Source: Succinivibrio sp. | GTDB taxonomy: Bacteria > Pseudomonadota > Gammaproteobacteria > Enterobacterales > Succinivibrionaceae | Reading direction: 5' to 3' | Assembly (NCBI GenBank): GCA_017959135.1 | Contig: JAGDBH010000345.1 | Location: forward strand, 1-30,769 | Length of the DNA stretch: 30,769 nucleotides | In this document: piece after piece, positions 1-7,008 of the stretch | Layout of the letters: each line of letters opens with the position of its first letter | Numbering within the stretch: the first letter of the stretch is position 1 | Program-made: the position numbers and the translations under genes | The notes under the pieces: model-generated | The model's database searches: none | Seen by the model: only the letters and a program-made list of their open reading frames with translations | What the model was told of the DNA's origin: nothing

Positions 1-831
1 CATGCCAAGTTTTAAGGCACCGTTATCCTCAAATGAAGCCTTTACTTTGAATGTATGGGTTCTGTCATCTGCAATTGGAGATATTTCAAAGATTGAGCCT
101 TCAATCTCATCCGAACTGTAATTTGAACTGATTTTTACGGCTGAACCGATTTTAAGAGAGGCTACTGCCTGCTCAGGAACATTGAACTGAGCCTGAAGAT
201 TTGAGTCAACAGCAAGGGTAAGCACTGTTGTACCAGTATTAACAACCTGACCTGGGTCTGCATAGGTCTGAATAATAATACCGTCTCTGTCAGCCTTTAA
301 TTCAGCATAATTAAGCTGATTTCTGCTCTCCTCATAATTGGCATTGGCCTGTTCTAATGCTGAGAGAGCTGATTTATACTCGTGCTGACACTGATCATAG
401 GCTAAACGGCTTACAGCACCGGCACTGAGAAGCTTTTTATATCTATCAAGATTCTTTCTTGCAAGATCCAGAGCTGATCTTGCATTCTTTACCTTGGCAT
501 CGGCATTGCGGATACTCTGCTCAAGATCTTTCTTATCAAGAGTTAAAAGAACCTGACCTTTATTTACGCGATCGCCAACTTCAACCAGGCGTTCCTGAAT
601 CTTGCCGCCTACCTGAAATGACAGTGGTGTTTCAAATTTACTGTGAATTTCACCAGCGTAAATCAGAGATGATGACATCATATCTGAAGACACTGTCATC
701 GCCTTTACTCTTAAAGGCAGTGCTTCAGTCTGTGTCTGCTCTCTGCTGATTCCCAGATTGAAAATCGCAAAAACCGCAAACAGCACGGTAATTGCTACTC
801 CAATAAGGTAATGCTTACGTGTTAAATTCAT
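1..831 (-). CDS. RND efflux periplasmic adaptor (HlyD/AcrA-like membrane fusion protein), partial
   Basis: This reading frame is open from the ATG at 831 to the left edge of the window, so 277 codons are visible and the C-terminus is missing. The N-terminus has one hydrophobic anchor (about residues 7-26). It is followed by a lipoyl-like half (GGKIQERLVEVGDRVNKGQ), a helical hairpin rich in Ala, Lys and Glu (about residues 95-165), the second lipoyl half (ADRDGIIIQTYADPGQVV) and a beta-barrel stretch. That order is typical of adaptors linking an inner-membrane RND pump to an outer-membrane channel. The AAGGA ribosome site lies 6 bases before the ATG. The gene is divergent from a TetR-family regulator, and a palindrome overlaps its likely transcription start, so repression by that regulator is expected. 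The pump gene itself should lie beyond the left edge. The substrate cannot be read from the sequence. Confidence 0.9.
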   Translation of the reverse strand, partial: MNLTRKHYLIGVAITVLFAVFAIFNLGISREQTQTEALPLRVKAMTVSSDMMSSSLIYAGEIHSKFETPLSFQVGGKIQERLVEVGDRVNKGQVLLTLDKKDLEQSIRNADAKVKNARSALDLARKNLDRYKKLLSAGAVSRLAYDQCQHEYKSALSALEQANANYEESRNQLNYAELKADRDGIIIQTYADPGQVVNTGTTVLTLAVDSNLQAQFNVPEQAVASLKIGSAVKISSNYSSDEIEGSIFEISPIADDRTHTFKVKASFEDNGALKLGM

Positions 832-908
832 CAGAAATCCTTAGTAAATACGCCTGTTAATCAAACAAAATTAACCACTAAATCATAAAGATAAATAACA
901 GTGGTATA

Positions 909-930
909 TTATTAAACACCTGTTCATTAA
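909..930. promoter_or_regulatory. Predicted TetR operator O1 at the adaptor promoter
   Basis: Two 10-bp arms (TTATTAAACA and TGTTCATTAA) are separated by CC and match as inverted repeats at 8 of 10 positions. The right arm is identical to the right arm of the second site at 995-1016. The site covers the predicted start point of the minus-strand adaptor promoter. Confidence 0.7.
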
Positions 931-931
931 A

Positions 932-959
932 AGTATATAAACTATAGGTAAAAGGTCAA
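932..959 (-). promoter_or_regulatory. Predicted sigma70 promoter of the efflux adaptor
   Basis: On the minus strand a -35 element TTGACC (954-959) and a -10 element TATACT (932-937) are separated by 16 bp. The predicted start near 925 falls inside operator O1, the usual geometry for repression. Confidence 0.6.
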
Positions 960-994
960 TGATAGCCTAGGCTGATCTGTAAGATAAAAAACAC

Positions 995-1016
995 TTAATG
1001 TACAACTGTTCATTAA
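995..1016. promoter_or_regulatory. Predicted TetR operator O2 upstream of the regulator gene
   Basis: Arms TTAATGTACA and TGTTCATTAA flank a 2-bp centre and match at 9 of 10 positions. The site lies in the leader of the regulator gene, which suggests autoregulation. The upstream in-frame ATG at 998 lies inside this palindrome, one reason to reject it as the start codon. Confidence 0.7.
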
Positions 1017-1057
1017 AATTTGACACAACTTTGCTCAATGACATAAGGGGTACGACA

Positions 1058-1612
1058 ATGAAGGAAGATTTAAGGTTCAAGAAGACTGAACTTGCAATCA
1101 GAGAAAGCTTTTTTCATCTGATTGAACATAAAAAATCCAACGAAATCACAGTAGCGGAAATCTCAAGACATGCTCTTTTAGGAAGAGGAACCTTCTATCA
1201 GCACTACAGAAGTATTGAAGATCTTGTAAAGGCTATTGAGAATGAAGCCATCGCCCACATGGAAAAAATATATGATCAGAATGCAAAGCAGAAAAAAATC
1301 GAGAACGTAAGTTGTCTTATTGCATATCTGATTGATTACTTTGAGAAAAACAAGAAAAAGATTCTGCTTTTAATCAGAAACTCAAACGGAGAGTTTACAG
1401 CCAGAGCTGTTGATATCTTTCTGAAAAAATACATAAGCTGCGATTACTCAGGCTCAGATGAGAAAGTGCTCAAACAGGATATTATTGAGGGAACCTTTGC
1501 AATCTGCGGATTTATCGGTGTTATCAACAAATGGATGAGCGGAGAGTTTGACTTTGAGAAAAAGGAGCTGATAGAACTTCTGAATAACGTTCTTTTCAAG
1601 ATTTATAACTAA
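1058..1612 (+). CDS. TetR/AcrR-family transcriptional repressor
   Basis: The protein has 184 residues. The N-terminal 50 residues form a TetR-type helix-turn-helix: KKTELAIRESFFHLIEHK, then the turn region EITVAEISRHALLGRGTFYQHY with the family's hallmark FYxHY. The rest is a variable, helical ligand-binding domain. The start at 1058 is preferred because AAGGGG lies 7 bases upstream. The in-frame ATG at 998 has no ribosome site and lies inside a palindromic operator. The gene is divergent from an RND adaptor gene, and two near-identical 22-bp palindromes lie between them. The simplest reading is a local repressor of the pump and of itself, released by a pump substrate. The effector is unknown. 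Confidence 0.9.
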   Translation: MKEDLRFKKTELAIRESFFHLIEHKKSNEITVAEISRHALLGRGTFYQHYRSIEDLVKAIENEAIAHMEKIYDQNAKQKKIENVSCLIAYLIDYFEKNKKKILLLIRNSNGEFTARAVDIFLKKYISCDYSGSDEKVLKQDIIEGTFAICGFIGVINKWMSGEFDFEKKELIELLNNVLFKIYN

Positions 1613-1639
1613 AAAACTCCGGCTTTAGAGGGCCGGAGT
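1609..1639 (-). terminator. Intrinsic terminator of the sugar-binding protein gene
   Basis: An 8-bp perfect stem (ACTCCGGC at 1616-1623, GCCGGAGT at 1632-1639) has an 8-base loop. Read on the minus strand it is followed by six U residues. There is no U-tract on the plus strand, so it mainly ends the minus-strand gene, although its hairpin also sits at the end of the tetR transcript. Confidence 0.8.
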
Positions 1640-1668
1640 ATTACGTTATTTAAAATGAGTTTTGAATC

Positions 1669-2808
1669 TTACTTAGAACGAGCAGCAGCGTCCTGGATAG
1701 ATAGCTTAGCAGCAGTTGCCTTTAAGCCAGCTAGGTCCTGATTTGCCATCTCAACGAACTCTTCAGCAGTGTATGGAAGCTTCTCTACGAAATACTTCTC
1801 GTACTCAGCGTAGTCATCTGGTGAAGATACGTATAGGTATGGGAAGTTAACGTCTTCAAACTTGCCCTCGAAATCCTTGTAGTTGCCCTTGATTGCATTG
1901 TAGGTCATCATGAAAGCAAATAGAGGATCGCAGTAGTGACCGCCTGACTGACCAGCCATTGAACCGTTCTTTAATCTCTCACCTAAATCAGGTAGGAAGT
2001 CGGTTGAAACGATCTGGATCTTGCCGGTCTTGCCTGCACGCTCAACAGCAGCAATAGCACCCTGTAATGGGTCACCGCCACCACCAGCTGGGATTAGAGC
2101 GTCTAGCTTAGGATTTGCAGCCATTAAAGCTTCAGCAGCCTTTGAACCACCCTCTGAGGTAGTACCAGCATACTGTGGATCTGATAGAACAGCCTTATCG
2201 TTTGGATGCTCCTTGTTCCACTTCTCAACACCAGCCTTGTAACCAGCCCAACGACCTAACCAGGTAGCATCGCCCTGCTCCCAGCCAATCAGACCGATGT
2301 TACGGCAGCCTTTCTCTAATAGAATGCCTGCTAACTTCTCACCGTTCTCTGGCTCGTTCTCGTGAACTGCACCGATGTAGTATGGTGATTTCTCAGCCAT
2401 CTTGTAGATTGCTGGGCTTGCATCCTTAGAAATGATACGGAAGAACTGAGTTAGATAAACTTCGTTGTCATTTGCAGTCTTAATTGCAGAAGTCATTTCA
2501 GTATCTGATGAGTTACAGATAATGATACCCTGACAGCCAGCAGCAGCTAACTGCTCAACAGAAGCAGTTACCTTCTCTGATACGTGTGCCTGGTCGATGT
2601 ACTGAACCTGAACACCTAGTGCAGAAGCAGCTGCATCAAGAACTTTCTTACAAGCTGAACCTAGAACATCAGTTGATGACCAGATTGAAACACCGATCTT
2701 GATGTCCTTGTTTTCAATTGCATTTGCAGTTGTGCTGAAAGATGCAATTGTAGTAGCAACAGCTGCGCAAGCAATTGCTTTTGCAAATTTTTTCATAGTA
2801 AATTTCAT
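1669..2808 (-). CDS. Periplasmic sugar-binding protein of the arabinose-type ABC transporter
   Basis: The 379-residue protein starts at the ATG at 2808, with AAGGA 8 bases upstream; the longer TTG-initiated frame to 2823 would run through this ribosome site. The N-terminus is a clear Sec signal peptide (MKFTMKKFAKAIACAA, cleavage likely after STTANA). The mature part is a type-1 periplasmic binding fold of the ribose/galactose class: KIGVSIWSSTD as first strand, GCQGIIICNSSD, NIGLIGWEQGD and LDALIPAGGGGDP. It is divergent from two permease genes and an ATPase gene followed by araA, so it probably delivers L-arabinose, or an arabinose-containing sugar, to that transporter. Placing the binding protein opposite to the rest of the transporter allows separate expression. 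Substrate specificity is inferred only from araA nearby. Confidence 0.87.
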   Translation of the reverse strand: MKFTMKKFAKAIACAAVATTIASFSTTANAIENKDIKIGVSIWSSTDVLGSACKKVLDAAASALGVQVQYIDQAHVSEKVTASVEQLAAAGCQGIIICNSSDTEMTSAIKTANDNEVYLTQFFRIISKDASPAIYKMAEKSPYYIGAVHENEPENGEKLAGILLEKGCRNIGLIGWEQGDATWLGRWAGYKAGVEKWNKEHPNDKAVLSDPQYAGTTSEGGSKAAEALMAANPKLDALIPAGGGGDPLQGAIAAVERAGKTGKIQIVSTDFLPDLGERLKNGSMAGQSGGHYCDPLFAFMMTYNAIKGNYKDFEGKFEDVNFPYLYVSSPDDYAEYEKYFVEKLPYTAEEFVEMANQDLAGLKATAAKLSIQDAAARSK

Positions 2809-2908
2809 ATACTTATCCTTCAATGTTTGATTGGCAACGTAATATTGGTTGCAGGTAATGGCGAGTTACCCCGCTCAATACATGTGTAAATAATACTAAC
2901 TTTTTTAA

Positions 2909-2922
2909 CGTAAACGTGTGCG
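2909..2922. promoter_or_regulatory. LacI-family-type operator candidate, binding-protein side
   Basis: The 14-bp site CGTAAACGTGTGCG has the central CG pair typical of LacI/GalR operators and matches its own reverse complement at 10 of 14 positions. It lies just upstream of a TATTAT element for the minus-strand binding-protein gene. No LacI-family gene is present in the window. Confidence 0.45.
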
Positions 2923-3251
2923 GAGATCACAAAATTAGAAAAGTATTTTTGCACATAATTCAGATGTTTGCATAAATACCTTATGTTTCAATTAGTTACA
3001 AAAAATCTAAAAGTTTACATTTGTATAATTTGTTATGTACAAATAGTTTTTCTTAATCAGAATGTAAATAATTTTAGTTTTTGCAGGTAATTGCGTACTG
3101 ACAATGAAACCAATTCACAAAATTGCGCACAAATATAGATGGAATAAGTGTTTCTAACACTTTGTAAGATATATGTATTTTAATTGTTTATGTGATTTGA
3201 TTCAAAAAAACGACCAAATTTAATTAAATTTTGTGCATATTCATATATTAT

Positions 3252-3265
3252 CGTAACCGTTTACG
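3252..3265. promoter_or_regulatory. LacI-family-type operator candidate, permease side
   Basis: The 14-bp site CGTAACCGTTTACG matches its reverse complement at 12 of 14 positions and shares the CGTTTACG half-site with the element at 2909-2922. It lies about 140 bp before the first permease gene. The regulator would be encoded elsewhere. Confidence 0.5.
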
Positions 3266-3403
3266 TGATTTTAATTCAAAATTCGTATACATTGAAACTA
3301 ACAGAAATGCACAAATGTGCATGTTTACAACAAAAGGCACTTGCCTCAACTAAAACAAACCCATGTCAGGTTTTACCTCACATGCAATAAAGGAATCAAC
3401 ATC

Positions 3404-4354
3404 ATGACTGGAATAAAAAATCTCTCCGGTGCAACTAAAGGTTACATAGTTTTAGTAGCGCTGGTATTTCTATCCTGGGCTATATTCAAAGTTTTAACTC
3501 CAGATAATTTCGGATCACCAGATAACCTACTTAACTACTTTCAGGCAAGTTTAATTGCCACAGTTGGCGCAATTGGATTCTATTTCGTGATGGACATGGG
3601 TCTGTTCGACTTTTCTATCGGTGCGAACATTATCCTGTCAGCAGTTGTAGGATGCCAGCTGGCTACCCACTTCCAGATGGGTTACACCGGCCTGATTGCT
3701 GGTGCTATCGCAACAGGTGCTTTAGTTGGCCTGGTAAACGGTGTTCTATATGTTAAGCTCCGTATTCCATCAATGATTGTTACTGCAGGTCTTGCTCTGA
3801 TTTACGAGTCAGTAGCTAACTATATGGCTGGCGGTGTTGTTCAGACTCTACCTTCCTCACTACGTGCATTCGGTTCAATGCCAGGCAACATCATCCTAGC
3901 AGTTATTACCTTTATCATTGCATACGGCATCCTGAACTACACCAAGTTCGGTACCTATACATATGCAATCGGTTCAGACGAGTTCGTTGCCAAGAACATG
4001 GGTATCAATGTTGATAAGTTCAAAGTTTACGCATTCATTCTTTCAGGCGCATTCTTCGGCGCAATGGCTGTTCTAACCATCAGCTACGGTTCTTCAATGG
4101 TTGCTGCAACCGGCATGTCATCAATGGCACGTAACTTCGTTCCAACAATGGGATGCTTCTTCGGTCTTGCATTCATGAAGTACGGAATTCCACTTCAGGC
4201 AATTATCCTGGGTGAGTTCATCGTTAACATCATCTTCTTCGGCTTCATTTCACTTGGTGCTCCAACAGCTATTCAGGACGTTATCACTGGTTTAGCTCTG
4301 CTGGTAATCATCACACTGACCACCAAGGTAGCTAAGGGCGAAATCGTTAAGTAA
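3404..4354 (+). CDS. Sugar ABC transporter permease (first of two)
   Basis: The 316-residue protein starts at the ATG at 3404, with AAAGGA upstream. A longer frame from 3317 would begin inside a palindrome and add 29 residues without a ribosome site. The protein is almost entirely hydrophobic, with about eight to ten predicted membrane segments. It belongs to the RbsC/AraH branched-chain-type permease family, shown by segments such as FYFVMDMGLFDFSIGANIIL and the late FILSGAFFGAMAVLTISYGS. It probably pairs with the second permease at 5942 to form a heterodimeric channel, with the ATPase encoded between them. The next gene starts 14 bases downstream. The cargo is probably arabinose or an arabinoside, judged from araA and the divergent binding protein. 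Confidence 0.88.
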   Translation: MTGIKNLSGATKGYIVLVALVFLSWAIFKVLTPDNFGSPDNLLNYFQASLIATVGAIGFYFVMDMGLFDFSIGANIILSAVVGCQLATHFQMGYTGLIAGAIATGALVGLVNGVLYVKLRIPSMIVTAGLALIYESVANYMAGGVVQTLPSSLRAFGSMPGNIILAVITFIIAYGILNYTKFGTYTYAIGSDEFVAKNMGINVDKFKVYAFILSGAFFGAMAVLTISYGSSMVAATGMSSMARNFVPTMGCFFGLAFMKYGIPLQAIILGEFIVNIIFFGFISLGAPTAIQDVITGLALLVIITLTTKVAKGEIVK

Positions 4355-4368
4355 TAAGGATAAGAAAA

Positions 4369-5868
4369 ATGAGCGAAGTAAGATTACAAGTTAGAAACAT
4401 TACCAAACATTTCGGTATCAACAGAGCACTTAACAACGTATCTTTTGATATCAACAAAGGCGAAGTTCACGCACTTATCGGTGAAAACGGTTCTGGTAAG
4501 TCAACCATGACCAACATGTTAACCGGTATCTACCCAATGGAAAGCGGTACCTTTACCCTGGACGGTGAGGATATCCATCCAAAGAATCAGGTAGACGCAA
4601 ACAACAGAGGCGTATCAATCATTGTTCAGGAGTTAGGAACTCTATCAGGTCTGACCGTTGCAGAGAACATCTTTTTAGGTCATGAGGAAAGATTCATCAC
4701 CTACGGTTTCAGAAATACTCCTGCAATGAATGCTGAAGCAAACCGCCTGTTAAAGGAATACGGATTTGATTTCATCAAGGCTGACGATCTTGTAGACAAC
4801 TACAACTTCGAAGAGAGAAAGCTGATTGAAATCGTAAAGGCAACCTACTTCAATCCAAAGATTGTAGTTATCGATGAGACCACTACTGCTCTGTCTCAGG
4901 AAGGTCGTGAAGAGCTGTACAAGCACATGAACCGCATCCGTGAACAGGGAAATACAGTTATCTTCATTTCTCACGATTTACCAGAAATTCTGGCTAAGTC
5001 AGATACCATCACCATTCTTCGTGACGGTGAATACATCGATACCGTAAAGAGTAAGGATGTAACCGAGGATGACCTGAAGAAACTGATGGTAGGCCGTGAG
5101 GTTACCGGTGATTACTACCGTTCTGACTACGGTGAGAAGGTAAGCGATGAGGTTGTGTTATCAGTTAAGAATGTAACCGTTCCAGGTCTGATTTCAAACG
5201 TAAGTTTTGATCTTCATAAAGGTGAGATTCTTGGATTCGGTGGTCTGTCAGAGTCTGGCATGCACGAAATCGGCAAGGCTATTTTCGGTGCAAGCTTTGA
5301 CAGAGAAGGTTCTGTAGTACTTGCAGACGGCACTCAGATTAACGATATTCCAACAGCAATTTCTCACTCTATCGCATATACATCAAAGGATAGAGATAAC
5401 GAGTCTGTTGTTTTAAATCAGAGTATCCGTGACAACATTGCAATGCCTTCACTGGATGAATTATCAAATAACGCCGGTATTCTTAACTGGGGCAAGATTA
5501 AAAAGTTTGCAGTCGATTATGCAAAGGAAATGTCTGTAAAGATGGTAAATACCGATCAGTTTGTATCTGAGCTGTCTGGCGGTAACAAGCAGAAGGTTGT
5601 TCTGGCTCGCTGGATTGGTAAAGGATCAGACATCGTGGTACTCGATTCACCTACCCGTGGTATAGATATCAAGGTTAAGCAGGATATTTACCAGCTGATG
5701 GACCGCATGAGAAAACAGGGTAAATCAATCATCATGATTTCTGAGGAGCTGATGGAGCTTATTGGAATGTGCGACCGCATCATTATTATGAAGGACGGCG
5801 CATTAAAGGGTGAGCTTCCACGTTCTCGTGAACTGAATGAAAACAGCCTGATCTCAATGATGGTTTAA
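4369..5868 (+). CDS. Sugar ABC transporter ATP-binding protein with two asymmetric nucleotide-binding domains
   Basis: The 499-residue protein has two fused ABC domains, as in RbsA/AraG, and should energise the flanking permeases. Domain 1 has a normal Walker A (GENGSGKST, residues 38-46) and Walker B with catalytic Glu (VVIDETTTAL, D169-E170). The signature loop, where LSxGQQQ is expected, reads NYNFEERKL (about 144-152) and is degenerate. Domain 2 has a degenerate P-loop (GLSESGMHE, 292-300, no GKS/T) and an intact signature (ELSGGNKQK, 401-409). Its Walker B has Ser in place of the catalytic Glu (VVLDSPTRGID, D426-S427). One composite ATP site therefore looks intact and the other disabled. 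It is tightly spaced within the permease-ATPase-permease unit. Confidence 0.92.
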   Translation: MSEVRLQVRNITKHFGINRALNNVSFDINKGEVHALIGENGSGKSTMTNMLTGIYPMESGTFTLDGEDIHPKNQVDANNRGVSIIVQELGTLSGLTVAENIFLGHEERFITYGFRNTPAMNAEANRLLKEYGFDFIKADDLVDNYNFEERKLIEIVKATYFNPKIVVIDETTTALSQEGREELYKHMNRIREQGNTVIFISHDLPEILAKSDTITILRDGEYIDTVKSKDVTEDDLKKLMVGREVTGDYYRSDYGEKVSDEVVLSVKNVTVPGLISNVSFDLHKGEILGFGGLSESGMHEIGKAIFGASFDREGSVVLADGTQINDIPTAISHSIAYTSKDRDNESVVLNQSIRDNIAMPSLDELSNNAGILNWGKIKKFAVDYAKEMSVKMVNTDQFVSELSGGNKQKVVLARWIGKGSDIVVLDSPTRGIDIKVKQDIYQLMDRMRKQGKSIIMISEELMELIGMCDRIIIMKDGALKGELPRSRELNENSLISMMV

Positions 5869-5941
5869 CGGAGAAATATAAGAAATGACAGACATTGCAA
5901 CAAACAATACGAACTTAGATATTGGTTTAAGGAGCCAGACC

Positions 5942-6922
5942 ATGTCAGACACACTAGGAAACAAAGATCAGAATAACAACAAGAAAGATCTGGAACAGAA
6001 AAAACTTCGCAGAATGAGAATGATTCGCTCATTACTGCCAATCGTTGGACTTGTTTTAGTATTCTTCCTGTTCAACTTCCTGACCGACGGAAAGATGATG
6101 CATAAGCTACCACTGGCTATGTCTCAGGTATACGTAATCATGATTGCCTCAATGGGCGTGTTCTTCATCATGACCATGGGCGGTCTGGACTTCTCTCAGG
6201 GTTCTATTCTGGGTCTGTCCGCAATTGTGGTCTGCTCACTGTCCCAGTACAGTGTTCCACTTGCAATCATCGGCGGTATTCTGACCGGTGCAGCAATCGG
6301 CGCAATCAACGGATATTTCTACGTTAACCGTAAAATTAAATCCTTCATTGTAACAATCTGTACCATGTTCCTGTTCAGAGGCTTAATCAAGTATCTGACC
6401 ACAGAAGCTCTTGTTGCAGGTTCATTCGAACTGATTGAGCTTGACAGCACCGCTCTAAAGGTTGGCTGTACAGCAGCAGTTGTTGCAGTAGGTTTCGTAT
6501 TCTTCTGCTTCACCAAGTTCGGTACCTATCTGAAGGCTATCGGTGCTGGTGAAAAGGCAGCTAAGTTCTCAGGTATCCGTACCGACAGAATCAAGTTCCT
6601 GGTATACGTTCTATCAGGTGCAATCACAGGTTTCGCAGCATTCATTCTTTCAATCAAGAATGGTTCAGTAACCTCATCAGGTGGTAACCAGTTAGAGACT
6701 CAGATCCTTATCGCTCTGGTTTTAGGTGGTATGCCAATTTCTGGTGGTGCTATGGCAAGATTCGGTAACTTCATCGTAGGTTCACTACTGTTCGTAGTTC
6801 TGAACTCAGGTCTGAACATGATTGGCTTCAGCATCCCAATGATGCAGTTAATCGAAGGTATCGTATTCTTAATCTTCGTAGCAATCTTTGCTGACAGAAA
6901 AGCAATTCACGTTATCAAGTAG
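5942..6922 (+). CDS. Sugar ABC transporter permease (second of two)
   Basis: The 326-residue form starts at the ATG at 5942, which has a consensus AAGGAG 7 bases upstream. A frame from 5885, with GGAG 9 bases away, would add 19 polar residues and cannot be excluded. After a charged cytoplasmic N-terminus (QKKLRRMRMIRS) come about eight to ten membrane segments. RbsC/AraH-family features include FFIMTMGGLDFSQGSILGLS and FTKFGTYLKAIGAGEKAAKFSGI, the conserved loop that contacts the ATPase. It is distinct from the first permease. With one binding protein and one ATPase this recalls the E. coli YtfQRT-YjfF furanose transporter arrangement. It is the last transporter gene before a terminator. Confidence 0.87.
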   Translation: MSDTLGNKDQNNNKKDLEQKKLRRMRMIRSLLPIVGLVLVFFLFNFLTDGKMMHKLPLAMSQVYVIMIASMGVFFIMTMGGLDFSQGSILGLSAIVVCSLSQYSVPLAIIGGILTGAAIGAINGYFYVNRKIKSFIVTICTMFLFRGLIKYLTTEALVAGSFELIELDSTALKVGCTAAVVAVGFVFFCFTKFGTYLKAIGAGEKAAKFSGIRTDRIKFLVYVLSGAITGFAAFILSIKNGSVTSSGGNQLETQILIALVLGGMPISGGAMARFGNFIVGSLLFVVLNSGLNMIGFSIPMMQLIEGIVFLIFVAIFADRKAIHVIK

Positions 6923-6927
6923 CAGTT

Positions 6928-6956
6928 CCCCCGCATATTTTTGCGGGGTGTTTTTT
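6928..6956 (+). terminator. Intrinsic terminator between the transporter and araA
   Basis: CCCCGCA (6929-6935) pairs with TGCGGGG (6942-6948) over a 6-base loop, followed by GTTTTTT after one base. It lies 6 bases after the permease stop and 52 bases before araA, so araA depends on read-through or on a promoter squeezed into those 52 bases. Confidence 0.85.
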
Positions 6957-7008
6957 GAAACAATAAAAATTATTTTTAATCAAATTCATTTAAGGATAAA
7001 CATCAATT

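Larger units (their letters stand above)
2809..3403. promoter_or_regulatory. Divergent regulatory region of the arabinose uptake locus
   Basis: These 595 bases hold no convincing gene. They are AT-rich and contain several palindromes: two LacI-type elements (2909-2922 and 3252-3265), ATTTGTA/TACAAAT (3019-3044), AAGTGTT-TCT-AACACTT (3146-3162) and ATGCACA-AA-TGTGCAT (3307-3322). A TATTAT -10-like element for the binding-protein gene lies at 2890-2895 on the minus strand. No plus-strand promoter could be fixed with confidence. Confidence 0.6.

Noticed and set aside
459..749. Plus-strand frame of 96 codons
   Set aside because: It lies fully antisense to the efflux adaptor, which has clear family motifs on the minus strand.
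2021..2242. Plus-strand frame of 73 codons
   Set aside because: It is a shadow of the sugar-binding protein gene, rich in Pro/Ala/Ser with no domain and no ribosome site.
3317..3403. N-terminal extension of the first permease
   Set aside because: The ATG lies in a palindrome with no ribosome site, and the extra residues are polar and unlike the family; 3404 has AAAGGA upstream.
5885..5941. Upstream start of the second permease
   Set aside because: It is possible, since GGAG lies 9 bases upstream, but the ATG at 5942 has a consensus AAGGAG at ideal spacing, so the longer form is not chosen.
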